64,000 nucleotides of DNA from Arsenophonus endosymbiont of Ceratovacuna japonica (GTDB taxonomy: Bacteria > Pseudomonadota > Gammaproteobacteria > Enterobacterales > Enterobacteriaceae), in contig AP026064.1 in assembly GCA_024349725.1 (NCBI GenBank), forward strand, positions 456,592-520,591, in the 5' to 3' direction. Position numbers and translations under genes: made by a program. Shown here piece after piece: positions 44,492 to 56,917 of this stretch. Positions within the stretch are counted from its first letter, which is position 1. The number at the start of each line of letters is the position of its first letter. The notes beneath the pieces are model-generated. The model saw only the letters and a program-made list of their open reading frames with translations, had not been told where the DNA came from and ran no database searches.

Positions 44492-44707
44492 TTAGTATAA
44501 ACGAATGCGACGTGCATTCTCGCGAGTTAATTTTTTAGAATGACGTTTTATTGCTGCCCCCTTTTCACGTTTACGTATAGTTGTAGGTTTTTCATAGAAC
44601 TCACGACGACGAACTTCAGCTAATATTCCAGCTTTTTCGCAAGAACGTTTAAAACGACGTAATACCACATCAAATGACTCATTGTCACGTATTTTAATTA
44701 CTGGCAT
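44492..44707 (-). CDS. rpsU: 30S ribosomal protein bS21
   Basis: Small basic protein near the anti-Shine-Dalgarno of 16S rRNA. The product is 71 aa, as in E. coli, with [20 protein letters not shown] at the start, [19 protein letters not shown] and the end [22 protein letters not shown] precedes the ATG. First gene of the macromolecular synthesis operon rpsU-dnaG-rpoD. Confidence 0.97.
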   Translation of the reverse strand: MPVIKIRDNESFDVVLRRFKRSCEKAGILAEVRRREFYEKPTTIRKREKGAAIKRHSKKLTRENARRIRLY

Positions 44708-45012
44708 TTATTTTCCTCTAATTTTATAATTTTTTATTAATAATTATTACAATTATAATATAATATAAAATTTTGCTTTAATATATAAAATTTTATAAAG
44801 TATTATATAAATATAAAATAAATAAATTATATAATTAATTATTTAATAAAATATTTATTACATTTTATATTATAATAAATAATTCATAAAGATATTTATA
44901 TTAAAATAATTAATTTAATCTATATAGATAATTATTTATTTATTAATTAAGATATAATTTTTTAGTTAAATAATAAAATAATTTACATTCTTAATAAAGA
45001 TAGTGAGAATAT
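44708..45012. other. Divergent promoter region of rpsU and tsaD
   Basis: 305 bp of A+T between divergently transcribed genes, so promoters for both sides must lie here. Individual boxes cannot be picked with confidence. The arrangement is the same as in E. coli. Confidence 0.6.
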
Positions 45013-46017
45013 ATGCGTGTTTTAGGTATAGAGACATCTTGTGATGAAACTGGTGTTGCAATTTATGATAATAAAAAAGGTTTATTAGTTAATAAATTAT
45101 ATAGTCAAGTAAAATTACATGCAGATTATGGTGGGGTAGTACCTGAATTAGCTTCTCGAGATCATATTAGTAAAATAATTCCTCTTATTAAAAATGCATT
45201 AAAACAAGCAGATTTAACTGGAAATGATATTAATGCAGTTGCTTATACAGCAGGACCTGGTTTAATTGGTTCTTTATTAGTAGGAGCTACAATTAGTCAT
45301 TCCTTAGCATTTGCTTGGCGAGTTCCAGTAATTCCAATTAATCATATGGAAGGACATTTATTGTCTCCAATGTTAGAAAAGAATAGTCCAAAATTTCCTT
45401 TTATAGCATTATTAATTTCTGGAGGGCATACTCAATTAATTAATGCAATAGATATTGGTAAATATCAATTATTAGGTGAATCAATTGATGATGCAGTTGG
45501 AGAAGCTTTTGATAAAATAGCAAAATTATTAGGTTTAGATTATCCTGGTGGATCAGCGCTTTCATTTATGGCGCGAAATGGTAATGTTGGTCGTTTTTTA
45601 TTTCCTAGGCCAATGATAGATCGTCAGGGGCTAGATTTTAGTTTTTCAGGTTTAAAAACATTTGTTGCTAATACTATTCGTAATAATAATATGGATCCAC
45701 AAACTTCTTCTGATATTGCACTAGAATTTGAGAGCGCTGTTGTAGATATATTAATAATTAAATCTAAACGCGCTATAGAAAAAACTGGGGTTAAACGTTT
45801 AGTAATTGCTGGCGGTGTAAGTGCAAATCATACTTTACGGTTAAAAATGAAAAAGTCAATAATAAAATTTGGTGGAGAAGTTTTTTATACGAGACCAGAG
45901 TTTTGTACTGATAATGGAGCAATGATAGCATTAGTTGGAATGACTCGTTTTAAAAAATGTATAAATAATACTATGGATATTATTGTTAAATCTCGTTGGT
46001 CATTAGAAGATTTATAA
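45013..46017 (+). CDS. tsaD: tRNA N6-threonylcarbamoyladenosine synthase subunit TsaD
   Basis: Transfers threonylcarbamoyl to A37 of ANN-decoding tRNAs with TsaB, TsaC and TsaE. The product is 334 aa (E. coli 337). It is an ASKHA-fold protein beginning [20 protein letters not shown]. Metal-binding histidines are H111 and H115 in NHMEGH, with [25 protein letters not shown] and [11 protein letters not shown] further on. GATAGTGAG precedes the ATG. tsaB, tsaC and tsaE are not in this window. Confidence 0.97.
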   Translation: MRVLGIETSCDETGVAIYDNKKGLLVNKLYSQVKLHADYGGVVPELASRDHISKIIPLIKNALKQADLTGNDINAVAYTAGPGLIGSLLVGATISHSLAFAWRVPVIPINHMEGHLLSPMLEKNSPKFPFIALLISGGHTQLINAIDIGKYQLLGESIDDAVGEAFDKIAKLLGLDYPGGSALSFMARNGNVGRFLFPRPMIDRQGLDFSFSGLKTFVANTIRNNNMDPQTSSDIALEFESAVVDILIIKSKRAIEKTGVKRLVIAGGVSANHTLRLKMKKSIIKFGGEVFYTRPEFCTDNGAMIALVGMTRFKKCINNTMDIIVKSRWSLEDL

Positions 46018-46697
46018 TTATTAATTATAATATTTAATATATTAATTAACATTATGAATATATAAATTAAAGTTTAATTATTTTATTATATTTTAATATA
46101 TCAATATTATATAATAGATAAATTATATATATATTAATTAATATAAATTATAATATAATAATATAATTATATTTTATATTTATTTTAAATAAATTACTAT
46201 ATAATAAATAAATTATTATTTAATTATTTGATATAAATAATAATTTATTTAAATATTTAGTACTATTTTAAGTATATAAATATTTTTTAAAATTATTAAT
46301 AATATATTATATTTTTTTTAAAAATATATTTTAAAATATTTTAAAATTCTATAATTAATAAATAATTTAGTATTATTAATATTATGTTTAATAATATTAA
46401 TAATTTAATAATAAATAATAATATTTTATTATGATTAATAAATAAAATAAAAAATTATATATAAATATAATATTAATTTTAATAATGTTATCAATTAAAA
46501 ATTTATATTTTATTTTACAATATTTAAGACATTAAATTAATAATTATATAAATAATTCATTTTTTATTAATAAAAAATATTTTAATATTATTAATAAGTA
46601 ATATGTATTTTTTTAAGTTGTATAGAAATTTTTTTAAATTATTATATTATTTTATATTTAATTTTTTCATTATATTTTTATTATAATTGCTTGAGTA
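46018..46697. other. AT-rich spacer after tsaD
   Basis: No gene recognised; a few short A/T palindromes only. The final 90 bases grade into the less biased patch that holds the decayed frame at 46698-46906. Confidence 0.6.
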
Positions 46698-46906
46698 TTA
46701 ATTATTATTTTTAGTAGAATAAAAAATTGATTTTTTAGTTTCTAATTTAATAATTTGCGAATAATCATAATTATATTTTAAAATATATAAATACCTGTTA
46801 AATTAGTAATATTTTCAGTTTCAATAATTGATAAAATAAATATTTTAATTACAAAAATAAATAAAAATAAAAATGTTATTTATAAAGTAAAAATAATTTT
46901 ATTCAT
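46698..46906 (-). pseudogene. Unidentified decayed small gene with an N-terminal hydrophobic segment
   Basis: The minus strand reads MNKIIFTL, a stop, then ITFLFLFIFVIKIFILSIIE and TENITNLTGIYIF. After a +1/-1 shift it continues YNYDYSQIIKLETKKSIFYS and TKNNN, then a stop. The patch is visibly less AT-rich than its surroundings and the peptides have protein-like composition, with a signal-anchor-like start. I do not recognise the family. A chance open stretch is possible, but the two frames adjoin cleanly. Confidence 0.4.
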
Positions 46907-47925
46907 ATAATAAATTTAATTATTTAGTAACATTTATGATAATAATATTATTAAATATATTTTATAAAAAATTATCATAAATATAATTAACAAAATTATA
47001 ATAATATATTTTATAAATATAATAATATTATATTTATTTAGTAATAAGTAATATTTATTTAAATAGTTTTTATTAGTACTTTAATTTTGATAATTTCTTT
47101 TAATTACTTTATCAATATATTAGTTTTAATTTTTATTATTATTAATTATTATAAAAATTTATTAACTATTTTTCTATCTTATATAATTTAAATTAATTAA
47201 TATATTAAGATATTTAAATTTAACAATTAATAAAATATTAAATAATAATTTATTATATATTTAAATATAATTATATATTATTAAAATTTAATAATATTAT
47301 TAAATTAACTTAATTTTTTATTAAAACAATTATTTTAAATATATTATATAATAAAATTTATTTATTAAAAATATATTATTATATTTTTAATTTTATTAAT
47401 TTAATATAGTTAATATATTTTATGTTAAAAATAAATAATCTATTTATAATTTATTTAAAATATTTTAATAAAATAGATAAAATTTAATATAATATTAAAA
47501 ATTAAATATTTATATATAAAATATTATTTTGTTTATTTTAAAAATTGATATTTTAATATAATATTTTTTATTTTATTATAATTGTAATGTATAAAATAAA
47601 TAATATTAAAATATATATAAATAAAATTATTTAATTAATTAAATATATATTATATATTATATATTATTGTATTATATTTCATTTGTATTTTTATTTATAA
47701 AAAAATTATTATTATAAATAATTTTATTTTAAGTATTAAATCTAATAGTTTTTAAACATAATTTAAATTATAATAATTTTATGATATATAATATAATTAA
47801 TAATTTATTTTATATTATAAAATATAATAAAAAAATAATATTATATTTTTTATATTTAAATTAAACAATATAATTATTATATCAATAATTTTACAAATTT
47901 TATTATTACAAGTAAAAGGATATCT
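46907..47925. other. AT-rich spacer upstream of aspS
   Basis: About 1 kb of A+T with no recognisable gene. It must contain the aspS promoter. Confidence 0.6.
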
Positions 47926-49641
47926 ATGAGGACTAATTATTGTGGGCAATTAAATATCACTTACATAGGACAAAAAGTAACTTTATGTGGATGGGTAAAT
48001 TGCTATCGAAATTTAGGTAAATTAAATTTTATTGATATAAGAGATTATACAGGTTTGGTACAAGTTATTTTTATTCAGGAAGTTAATTCTGAACTTTTTA
48101 TTAAAGCATCACAATTACGTAATGAATTTTGCATACAGATTATTGGTATAGTACGCACACGTAAGCAAATAAATTTAGAAATATTAAATGGTAATATTGA
48201 AATTATTGCAGAATCATTATTAATTATTAATCGTGCAGAACCATTACCTATAGATAGAAATCATAAAAATTCAGAAGAAATTAGATTAAAATATCGTTAT
48301 CTTGATTTACGTCGTCCAGAAATGGCCATAAGATTACGAGAAAGAGCGAAAATTACTAGTATTGTACGTCGTTTTATGGATTCTGAAGGTTTTATTGATA
48401 TTGAAACTCCTATAATAACTAAAGCAACACCAGAAGGGGCTCGTGATTATCTTGTGCCAAGTAGAATGCATAAAGGAAAATTTTATGCTTTACCTCAATC
48501 ACCACAACTTTTTAAACAATTATTAATGATATCTGGCTTTGATAAATATTATCAAATAGTAAAGTGTTTTCGTGATGAAAATTTGCGTTCTAATCGTCAA
48601 CCTGAATTTACTCAAATAGATATAGAAGCATCATTTATTACTTCTGAGCAAATTCGTGAATTGATGGAACGTTTGATCCGATATTTATGGAAAGAAAATA
48701 AAGGTATAGAGTTAGGTATTTTCCCAATAATAACTTTTAATGAAGCAATAAAACGATATGGTTCAGATAAACCAGATTTGCGTAACCCACTAGAATTAAT
48801 TGATATTGCTGATTTAGTTAAAGAAGTTAAATTGAAAATATTTTCTAAATTTGCTAACGATCCTGAAGGACGTGTAGTAGCACTTTCTGTTCCAGGTGGA
48901 GCAATTTTAACGCGTAAGCAATTAGATAATTATACTAAATTTATTTCTATTTATGGCGCCAAAGAATTATTTTGGATGAAAATTAATTCATTAACAAAAG
49001 ATAAGATAGATATTCAAAGTCCTATTATAAAATTTTTATCAAAACAAATAATTCATAATTTATTGTTTCGTACTAAGGCAAAAAGTGGAGATATTTTATT
49101 TTTTAGTTCTAATAAAAGAAATATTGTTAATAATTTAATGAGTGAGTTACGATTAAAAATAGGTCATGATTTATTAATCACACAAAGAAATAGTTGGAAA
49201 CCATTATGGATTGTTGATTACCCTATGTTTGAGAAAAATGAAAATGGTGAACTTAATTCAATGCATCATCCATTTACATCACCTAAAGATTTTACACTTA
49301 AACAATTACAAGATAATCCTTTAGATTCTATTTCTAGTGCTTATGATATGATTATTAATGGTTATGAAGTTGGTAGTGGTTCAGTACGTATTCATAGTAA
49401 TAAAATGCAACAAGTTATTTTTGATATTCTTAATATTAGTAAATCAGATCAAAAAGATAAATTTGGGTTTTTATTGGAAGCATTAAAATATGGTGCACCA
49501 CCGCATGCAGGTTTAGCATTTGGTCTAGATAGATTAGTTATGTTATTAACATCAACAGAAAATATTCGTGATGTGATTGCGTTTCCTAAAACTACTTCAG
49601 CAACTTGTTTAATGACAGATGCGCCTAATATAGTTAATTAA
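47926..49641 (+). CDS. aspS: Aspartyl-tRNA synthetase
   Basis: Class II synthetase that charges tRNA-Asp. The product is 571 aa (E. coli 590). The N-terminal anticodon-binding OB fold begins [20 protein letters not shown]. Class II motif 2 is [19 protein letters not shown], and motif 3 is [30 protein letters not shown] and the insertion domain are present. AAAAGGATATCT precedes the ATG. It is monocistronic between two spacers. Confidence 0.97.
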   Translation: MRTNYCGQLNITYIGQKVTLCGWVNCYRNLGKLNFIDIRDYTGLVQVIFIQEVNSELFIKASQLRNEFCIQIIGIVRTRKQINLEILNGNIEIIAESLLIINRAEPLPIDRNHKNSEEIRLKYRYLDLRRPEMAIRLRERAKITSIVRRFMDSEGFIDIETPIITKATPEGARDYLVPSRMHKGKFYALPQSPQLFKQLLMISGFDKYYQIVKCFRDENLRSNRQPEFTQIDIEASFITSEQIRELMERLIRYLWKENKGIELGIFPIITFNEAIKRYGSDKPDLRNPLELIDIADLVKEVKLKIFSKFANDPEGRVVALSVPGGAILTRKQLDNYTKFISIYGAKELFWMKINSLTKDKIDIQSPIIKFLSKQIIHNLLFRTKAKSGDILFFSSNKRNIVNNLMSELRLKIGHDLLITQRNSWKPLWIVDYPMFEKNENGELNSMHHPFTSPKDFTLKQLQDNPLDSISSAYDMIINGYEVGSGSVRIHSNKMQQVIFDILNISKSDQKDKFGFLLEALKYGAPPHAGLAFGLDRLVMLLTSTENIRDVIAFPKTTSATCLMTDAPNIVN

Positions 49642-50587
49642 GAAAAGTATTAATAAAATAAAAATAATTATTTTTAAAGAAACGAAATAAATATATATAA
49701 TATAAATATTTTTATATTATTATTAATAATTAATTATATATTGTAAATAAATAATTATTAATATTATATTATTTTAATATTTTAATATTTAAAGAAATGA
49801 ATTAATATAAGTTATTTTAAAAGTAAATATAAATAATTTTAAATTTTATAAAAAATATAATTAAAATTATATTAAAATAAAAAATTTACTAATATAAAAA
49901 ATACTTTAAATATAATTTATTTTATATTATAATAAAAATAATTTTAATATAAAAATATATTTAATATAATTATAATATTAAATATTATAAATAATTATTA
50001 TTTAAAATTTTATTAATTAATTATAATATATAATTAATTTATTAATATAATAAAGATTTTTGTTAAAAATTAATATTTTATTTTATATATATAAAATAAA
50101 ATTATTATAATAATATTTAGTTATTAATTTATGTTAATATGATTACAATATATTTATATTATTATTTAATTATAATATAAATATTTTATTTATATAAAAT
50201 ATTAATTTTATTATAATAATTAATATTTTATATAAATAAAATATTTTTTTATTTAAAATTATATTATTATTAATATATGATATATTTAGAATAAAATAAA
50301 AATTAAAAATAATATTATATTAATATATTATATTATAGTACAATAATAAATTTATAAAATTAAATTAATTATAAATATAAAAAACTATAAATAAATATCA
50401 TATAAAATATGTATTATTTATATATTATAATAAAATATATTAATTGATATTTTAAATATTTTAAATATTTTATTATATTATATTTTTAATAATTAATGAT
50501 AGCATACAATTAATATTATATTAATATTTAATAGTTTAATTTAATTAATATAAATATAATAAATATCTTTATAATTAAGGTAATTAG
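49642..50587. other. AT-rich spacer between aspS and argS
   Basis: About 950 bp of A+T; no gene or RNA recognised. AATTAAGG just before argS is its ribosome site. Confidence 0.65.
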
Positions 50588-52318
50588 GTGAATATTCAAG
50601 CTTTTCTTTTAGAAAAAACTATCGATGCATTAATATCTATTGGAGCACCTAAAGATAATAAAATATATATTCGTACTTCTAATAAATTGCATTTTGGAGA
50701 TTATCAAATTAATGGCATAATGTCTGTAGCTAAAAAAATGAGTATTTCTACATATCAATTAGCTGAAAAAATATTACCATTATTAAAATTAGAAGATATT
50801 GCGAGTAAGGTTGAAATAGCAGGTTCTGGTTTTATTAATATTTTTCTTAATAAAAAATGGATTTCTAAACAAATTGAACTCATTTTACAATATGAAAAAT
50901 TATTTATTCATTCTGTTAAACCACAAACTATTATTATTGATTATTCAGCGCCTAATATTGCAAAACAAATGCATATTGGTCATTTACGTTCTACTATTAT
51001 TGGTGATGCTATTTCTCGTACATTAGATTTTTTAGGACATAATGTAATACGTGTTAATCATATAGGTGATTGGGGAACTCAATTTGGAATGTTAATTGCA
51101 TATATAGAAAAAATTCAATTAAAAAATACTAGTAATATTATGTTAGATGATTTAGAAATTTTTTATCGTAAAGCTAAAAAATGTTATGACAAAGATGAGA
51201 CCTTTGCTAAAATTGCACGCAATTATGTTGTTAAATTACAGTCTGGTGATGAATATTGTCGTAAAATGTGGCGTAAATTAGTTGACATTACTATGATTTA
51301 TAATCAAAAAATTTATCATCGTTTAAATGTTACATTAACTAAAAATGATATCATGGGTGAAAGTTTATATAATAATATGCTTCCTAATATTGTTAATGAT
51401 TTAATATCTAAAGGTTTGGCTGTTAAAAGTAATGGTGCTATTGTTGTTTATTTAGATGAATTTAAGAATAAAGCAGGAAATACCATGGGGGTAATAATCC
51501 AAAAGAAAGATGGAGGTTATCTATATACAACTACAGATATTGCATGTATAAAATATCGTTATGAAATTTTACATGCTGATAGAATATTATATTATACAGA
51601 TTCACGACAACATCAACATCTTATTCAAGTATGGGATATTGCCCGCAAAGCTTCTTATATTCCAATGAATATGTCATTAGAACATCATATATTTGGTATG
51701 ATATTAGGTAAAGATGGTAAACCATTTAAAACAAGATCTGGTACAACAATTAAACTTACTGATTTACTTGATGAAGCAATTAAACGTGCTAGTAATGTTA
51801 TTCGTAAAAAAAATCCAAATATATCAGAAAAAGATTTACAATCTATTACTCAATCAGTTGGTATTGGTGCTATAAAATATTCTGATTTATCAAAAAATCG
51901 TACTACTAGTTATATTTTTGATTGGGATAAGATGTTATCTTTTAATGGTAATACCGCTCCTTATATGCAATATGCTTATACTAGAATATCATCAATTTTT
52001 AAACGCGCCAATATTAAGCCATCTGAATTAATTGATCATGTTATTTTAGTAAATAAATATGAACAATCTTTAGCAATACGTTTATTACAATTTGAAGAAA
52101 TAATATTAAGTGTAGCACGTAAAGGTTTGCCACATATTATGTGTGCATATTTATATGATTTAGCTAGTTTATTTTCTAGTTTTTATGAACATTGTCCAAT
52201 TTTAAATTCAAAAAATGATATATTTAAATGCAGTAGGTTAAAATTAGCATTATTAACACAAAAAACTTTAAAAATTGGTTTAGATATATTAGGAATTGAA
52301 ACTATAGAAAAAATGTAA
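50588..52318 (+). CDS. argS: Arginyl-tRNA synthetase
   Basis: Class I synthetase that charges tRNA-Arg. The product is 576 aa (E. coli 577). It has the N-terminal Add-1 domain, the HIGH motif in [36 protein letters not shown], and the divergent KMSKS-type loop [15 protein letters not shown] that is normal for this enzyme. The C-terminal DALR domain includes [18 protein letters not shown]. It starts with GTG behind AAGG. No neighbour on either side for about 1 kb and 4.6 kb. Confidence 0.97.
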   Translation: MNIQAFLLEKTIDALISIGAPKDNKIYIRTSNKLHFGDYQINGIMSVAKKMSISTYQLAEKILPLLKLEDIASKVEIAGSGFINIFLNKKWISKQIELILQYEKLFIHSVKPQTIIIDYSAPNIAKQMHIGHLRSTIIGDAISRTLDFLGHNVIRVNHIGDWGTQFGMLIAYIEKIQLKNTSNIMLDDLEIFYRKAKKCYDKDETFAKIARNYVVKLQSGDEYCRKMWRKLVDITMIYNQKIYHRLNVTLTKNDIMGESLYNNMLPNIVNDLISKGLAVKSNGAIVVYLDEFKNKAGNTMGVIIQKKDGGYLYTTTDIACIKYRYEILHADRILYYTDSRQHQHLIQVWDIARKASYIPMNMSLEHHIFGMILGKDGKPFKTRSGTTIKLTDLLDEAIKRASNVIRKKNPNISEKDLQSITQSVGIGAIKYSDLSKNRTTSYIFDWDKMLSFNGNTAPYMQYAYTRISSIFKRANIKPSELIDHVILVNKYEQSLAIRLLQFEEIILSVARKGLPHIMCAYLYDLASLFSSFYEHCPILNSKNDIFKCSRLKLALLTQKTLKIGLDILGIETIEKM

Positions 52319-53156
52319 TTTTTTTTTATTTAAATAAATTTTGTAATTTTTAATTGAATATCTTTATAATATATTTTATTAATATATTTATTAAACAATA
52401 AGATAAACAAAAAAAAGAATTATTAATAATATAATAATTGTAGTATATAAACTATATTTTAAATTAATATTCATAACCTTAACTTATTATTTTATTATAT
52501 TAAAATAAATTATTTTTTTATTACATTAATTAGTAATAAATGATTAATATTTTATTTTACAATAAACTAATTTAAATGAATTATTTATTAATTAATACTA
52601 TTATTAATTATTTATTTTATATAAATAATAATAGTATGATTTAAATAATAATAAAATAATCAATAATTATTTAAAAATTCTATAAATATATTAATAATTA
52701 ATAATATATTAAAAATAAAAATATTTCAATTATATTTTTTAATATATAATTAAAATACTTAATTTATTTATAAAATATAAAAATAATTATTTTTAATATT
52801 ATTAAATAATTGATTATTTAAATAATTCTATAATTATATATAATTATAATATTAATTTTATTATAATTATGTTTATTTATTAATCATATTTAATAAAATA
52901 TTATATTTTAAATTATATAAATTAACTAAAAATAATATTTTTAGTTAAATATATATTAATTGAATACAATTTATATAATATATAAATAAATAATAAAATT
53001 TATAATTAATATTAATTTTAAATAGTTTTTAGATATATAAATATTTAAATTATTATTATATATATTATATAAAAATTATAATTGTAATATTAAATTTATA
53101 GGTAATTTATATAATTTTATTTATATTATTATTTATAGCAAATATTTATATAAAAT

Positions 53157-53192
53157 ATATATCAATTACATATATATATGTAATTGATATAT
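53157..53192. repeat. Perfect 36-bp palindrome
   Basis: Two abutting 18-bp arms centred at 53174/53175; the arm contains ATCAATTACATATA. It includes four G/C bases per strand pair, so it is not a simple TA run. Located 0.8 kb beyond argS with no gene nearby. Confidence 0.65.
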
Positions 53193-53430
53193 GATAATTT
53201 ATGTAATTTATGCATAAATAATTAATATATTAAAAATATTGATTAAAATTAATTATATTATTTATAATATAATTAATATATTAATAATTTTAATGTATAT
53301 ATATTTTATAATATTTACTAAAATTAATTAAATAATAATATTAAATATAGTATATTTTATTATAAAAATTATGTTACTATAAAATTATATTACTTTATTA
53401 CTATATAATTAAATATTAGTAATATATGTG

Positions 53431-53498
53431 ATAATAAAATTTTTTATATAATATTATATAATTTAAATTATATAATATTATATAAAAAATTTTATTAT
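53431..53498. repeat. Perfect 68-bp palindrome, no loop
   Basis: Two 34-bp arms meet at 53464/53465 with no mismatch. This is the longest palindrome found in the window. It is entirely A/T and sits in the middle of the desert, so it is not an obvious terminator. A palindrome of this size would extrude a cruciform and is normally unstable. Confidence 0.8.
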
Positions 53499-56171
53499 AG
53501 TAATTACTAAGTATTAATAATAATTAACTATTTTATATATATAAAATTTCTTATCTAATATATTTTCTCTTAAATTATTAATAATTAACACTATAAATAA
53601 AATATTAGAATTAAAATAAAAAATTTATTGTTTTTATTTTTTAATACAATTTATTTATTTTATAGTATGTTAAATATAGTATATTTTTTAATGATAATAT
53701 TAAATAATTAAAAATAATTTTATTTAATTAATTTGAAAATATTATTTTTTATTATTTTGTTATTATTTTTTAATAATTACAAAATTATTATTAATTAACA
53801 TTATTTAAATATATTTTAAATTATTAAAAAAATTATAAATTATATATTTATTAATTAATTTAATTTTATTAAAAAATAGTTTTAATAAAAAAATTTTAAA
53901 CTAAAATATATAATTAGTTCTTATCTTAAGATTTATAAAATCTAAGTTAATTAAATAAATTATAATAACTAAATAATATAATATTATATTTATAATATTA
54001 AAAATATATTATATATTTAAAATATTATATTGAAATTAAATAATAATTAATATTATTTATGTTAATTATTCAATAAATTAATATAAATTATTAGTTTTTA
54101 TTTTATAATTTAATAATAAAAATAACAAATTTTACTAATTATTATATTATCTATCTATTAATATTAATAATATAATTTTATTGTATTATTTATAATAAAA
54201 TATTTTTATTTAAAGAATTTTTATTTTAAAATATTTAAAATATACTTAAAATATATAATATTTTAAATACTATATATATTTAAAATTGTTTTTATTTGTT
54301 CTTAAAAATTTTTATTGCAAATAAAATAAATAAATTATTATATTTTTTAAATAATAAATTTATAATAAATATTATTTCAACAATATAATAATAAATAGTA
54401 TATTATAAAATTAAGTAATTTTTAATAGTAATATATGTATTAAAATATTTATCAAGATATATTAATTTAATTATATTATATACTATATAATATTAATTTT
54501 ATATTTTATTTAAAATAGTTAATATTAATATTCAATTAATATATATTATAAATAATATATATTAATTATATTAATTATTTAAAAATAATTAATATTTGTA
54601 TTTCATATAATTTTATTAAGTATTTTATTTAATTATTTTAATTTAAATTATTAAATAAATATTAATTTTTATTAAATTTATTAATAAAATATTAATTAAA
54701 GTAGTTTTTTCTAAAAAAATATTTTTAGATTGAAAAATATTATTTTTAATTATATAATTTTAATAATATTTATGATAAAATTTAAAATAATTTATTTATT
54801 TATTAATATAAATTTAATATAAATAATTTTTAATAAAATATAATCTAATTTTTATATTTAATATAATCTATAAAATAAATAAATAAGAAAATATATATGA
54901 TTTAAAATTATATAATTAAATTTATTAGTTATTTTTTTAATTATTAAATATTAATTAAATAAATTCATTAAATATATCATAATTATTTTAAAATAAATAA
55001 TTATTAAATTTTATAATAGTATTTTATTATTATATAAATAAATTAAATAATATTATTTTATTTTTATATAAAAATATAATATAATTTATTTAATATAAAA
55101 TATAATGATAAAATATTATTAAAAATAATATATATTATTAATAATTAATAATATATATTTATTATATATTTTAGATATTAAATATCAATAATATTAATTT
55201 ATTTATTAAATATTTACATTATAATCAAAATATAAAATAATTAATAATTTAAAATATTAGTTAATATATATTTTATATTATTAAAAATATTCATTATTTT
55301 ATATATATTATAATATAAATTATATAATTTTATTAGTTTAATATACTATATAGTAAGTTTTATAATAAATAATTATTAATGTATAAAAAATATTTAACAT
55401 TATAATATATATAAATATTAAAGTTACTAATTAATTTTAGTATATATTTAAATTATGTATTTTATTAAGTAAATTATACATTTGGTTAATAAAATAATAT
55501 TTATTATATATAGTAATATACAAATTAAAATTTATTAATAATTTATATTATCAATAATAATATAATTTTTTTAAAAAATAAAAATTTTAATTAATTGTTT
55601 TATTTTTAGTATTAGATTATTTTATATATTATTCAAATATTTGTAATTATATCTTATTAATATTATTATAAACAAAAAAAAATTAATTTATATTAATTTT
55701 AATTATCTAATATTTTTTAATTTATTAATATTAGTTGTAATTTTATTTTTAATAATAAATATAATAATAATTAATTTTATACATTAATAATGTATAAATA
55801 ATTTTCAACTAATATTTTATTATAATTTTTTAATTTATGATGCACATTATATTATTATTCATTATAATAATATAATTAAATAAATATAATTAACATATAT
55901 TATATTATTTATATTATTATTTAATATTTTATAAATTATTAATATTTAAAATTATTATAAATAATAAAAAATAATATATAATATTGTTATTATAATATAA
56001 ATAAATATTAATATTAGTAATATAATTAAAAATATTTATTAATTAACTGTTATATTTTATATAATTATTCTTTATATATATACTTATTAAATTAATAAAT
56101 AAATTAAATTTTTATTATTATACTATAATTTACATTTATTTAAAATAAAATTTATTGCGTTTAAAAATAAT

Positions 56172-56221
56172 TTAACAATATATTAATTTATTATTATAAT
56201 AATAAATTAATATATTGTTAA
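56172..56221. repeat. Perfect 50-bp palindrome, no loop
   Basis: Two 25-bp arms centred at 56196/56197; each arm contains TAACAATATATTAATTTA. It lies in the desert about 700 bp upstream of rnr. Confidence 0.75.
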
Positions 56222-56872
56222 TATATAATTCATATTTTAAACATAAAGATTATCTATTATTATTAATTTATATTAACATTTGAACTATTAACTAAAATAG
56301 AAAAAATTGATATTATTTTTTAGAAAAATAATTAATTTTATATAAAATATATAATTATAATAATAATTTTATATATTATTATTATAATGAGTATATATTA
56401 ATTTATTTAAAAATAAATAATAAAAAATTATTCGTATAATTTTTATATATAACTTTATGATATTATATAAATTAAAGTTAAATTTTATTAAATATCTCCT
56501 ACATTATATAGATTTAAAACCTTTTATATTATAATAAATATAAATTTATTTTTAATAATTAATAATAAATATAATAATATTTTATTATTTTTTATTAATT
56601 AAAAACATATTATTAAATATATATATATTTAATAATAGTTTATTGTTTATATAAATTTAATATAATTATTTATTAACAAAAATTATATATTATTTCATTA
56701 TTATATATATATTTATAATTGTAAAATTTTAATAATATTTATAATTATATATTAATAATTTAAATATATTTTACTATTTTTACAATAAAATATTATATTA
56801 AATAAAATTTTAAATAGATTAATTATTTATTACTTTAAATTTATATAAATTATTTTTAAATAAATAATAGAT

Positions 56873-56896
56873 TTAATGTACTTATAAGTACATTAA
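56873..56896 (+). promoter_or_regulatory. 24-bp palindrome in the rnr leader
   Basis: TTAATGTACTTA is followed directly by its complement. It ends 13 bp before the GGAGG of rnr and carries more G+C than the flanks. It could be an operator or a leader hairpin controlling rnr, or the end of an upstream transcript. No experimental parallel is claimed. Confidence 0.4.
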
Positions 56897-56917
56897 TTTA
56901 TATATTAATGGAGGTGA

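Larger units (their letters stand above)
52319..56872. other. 4.6-kb AT desert, largest spacer in the window
   Basis: No protein or RNA gene recognised in any frame. Base composition is almost pure A+T. It holds several long perfect palindromes listed separately. In E. coli nsrR and purA precede rnr; neither leaves a readable trace. Confidence 0.75.
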
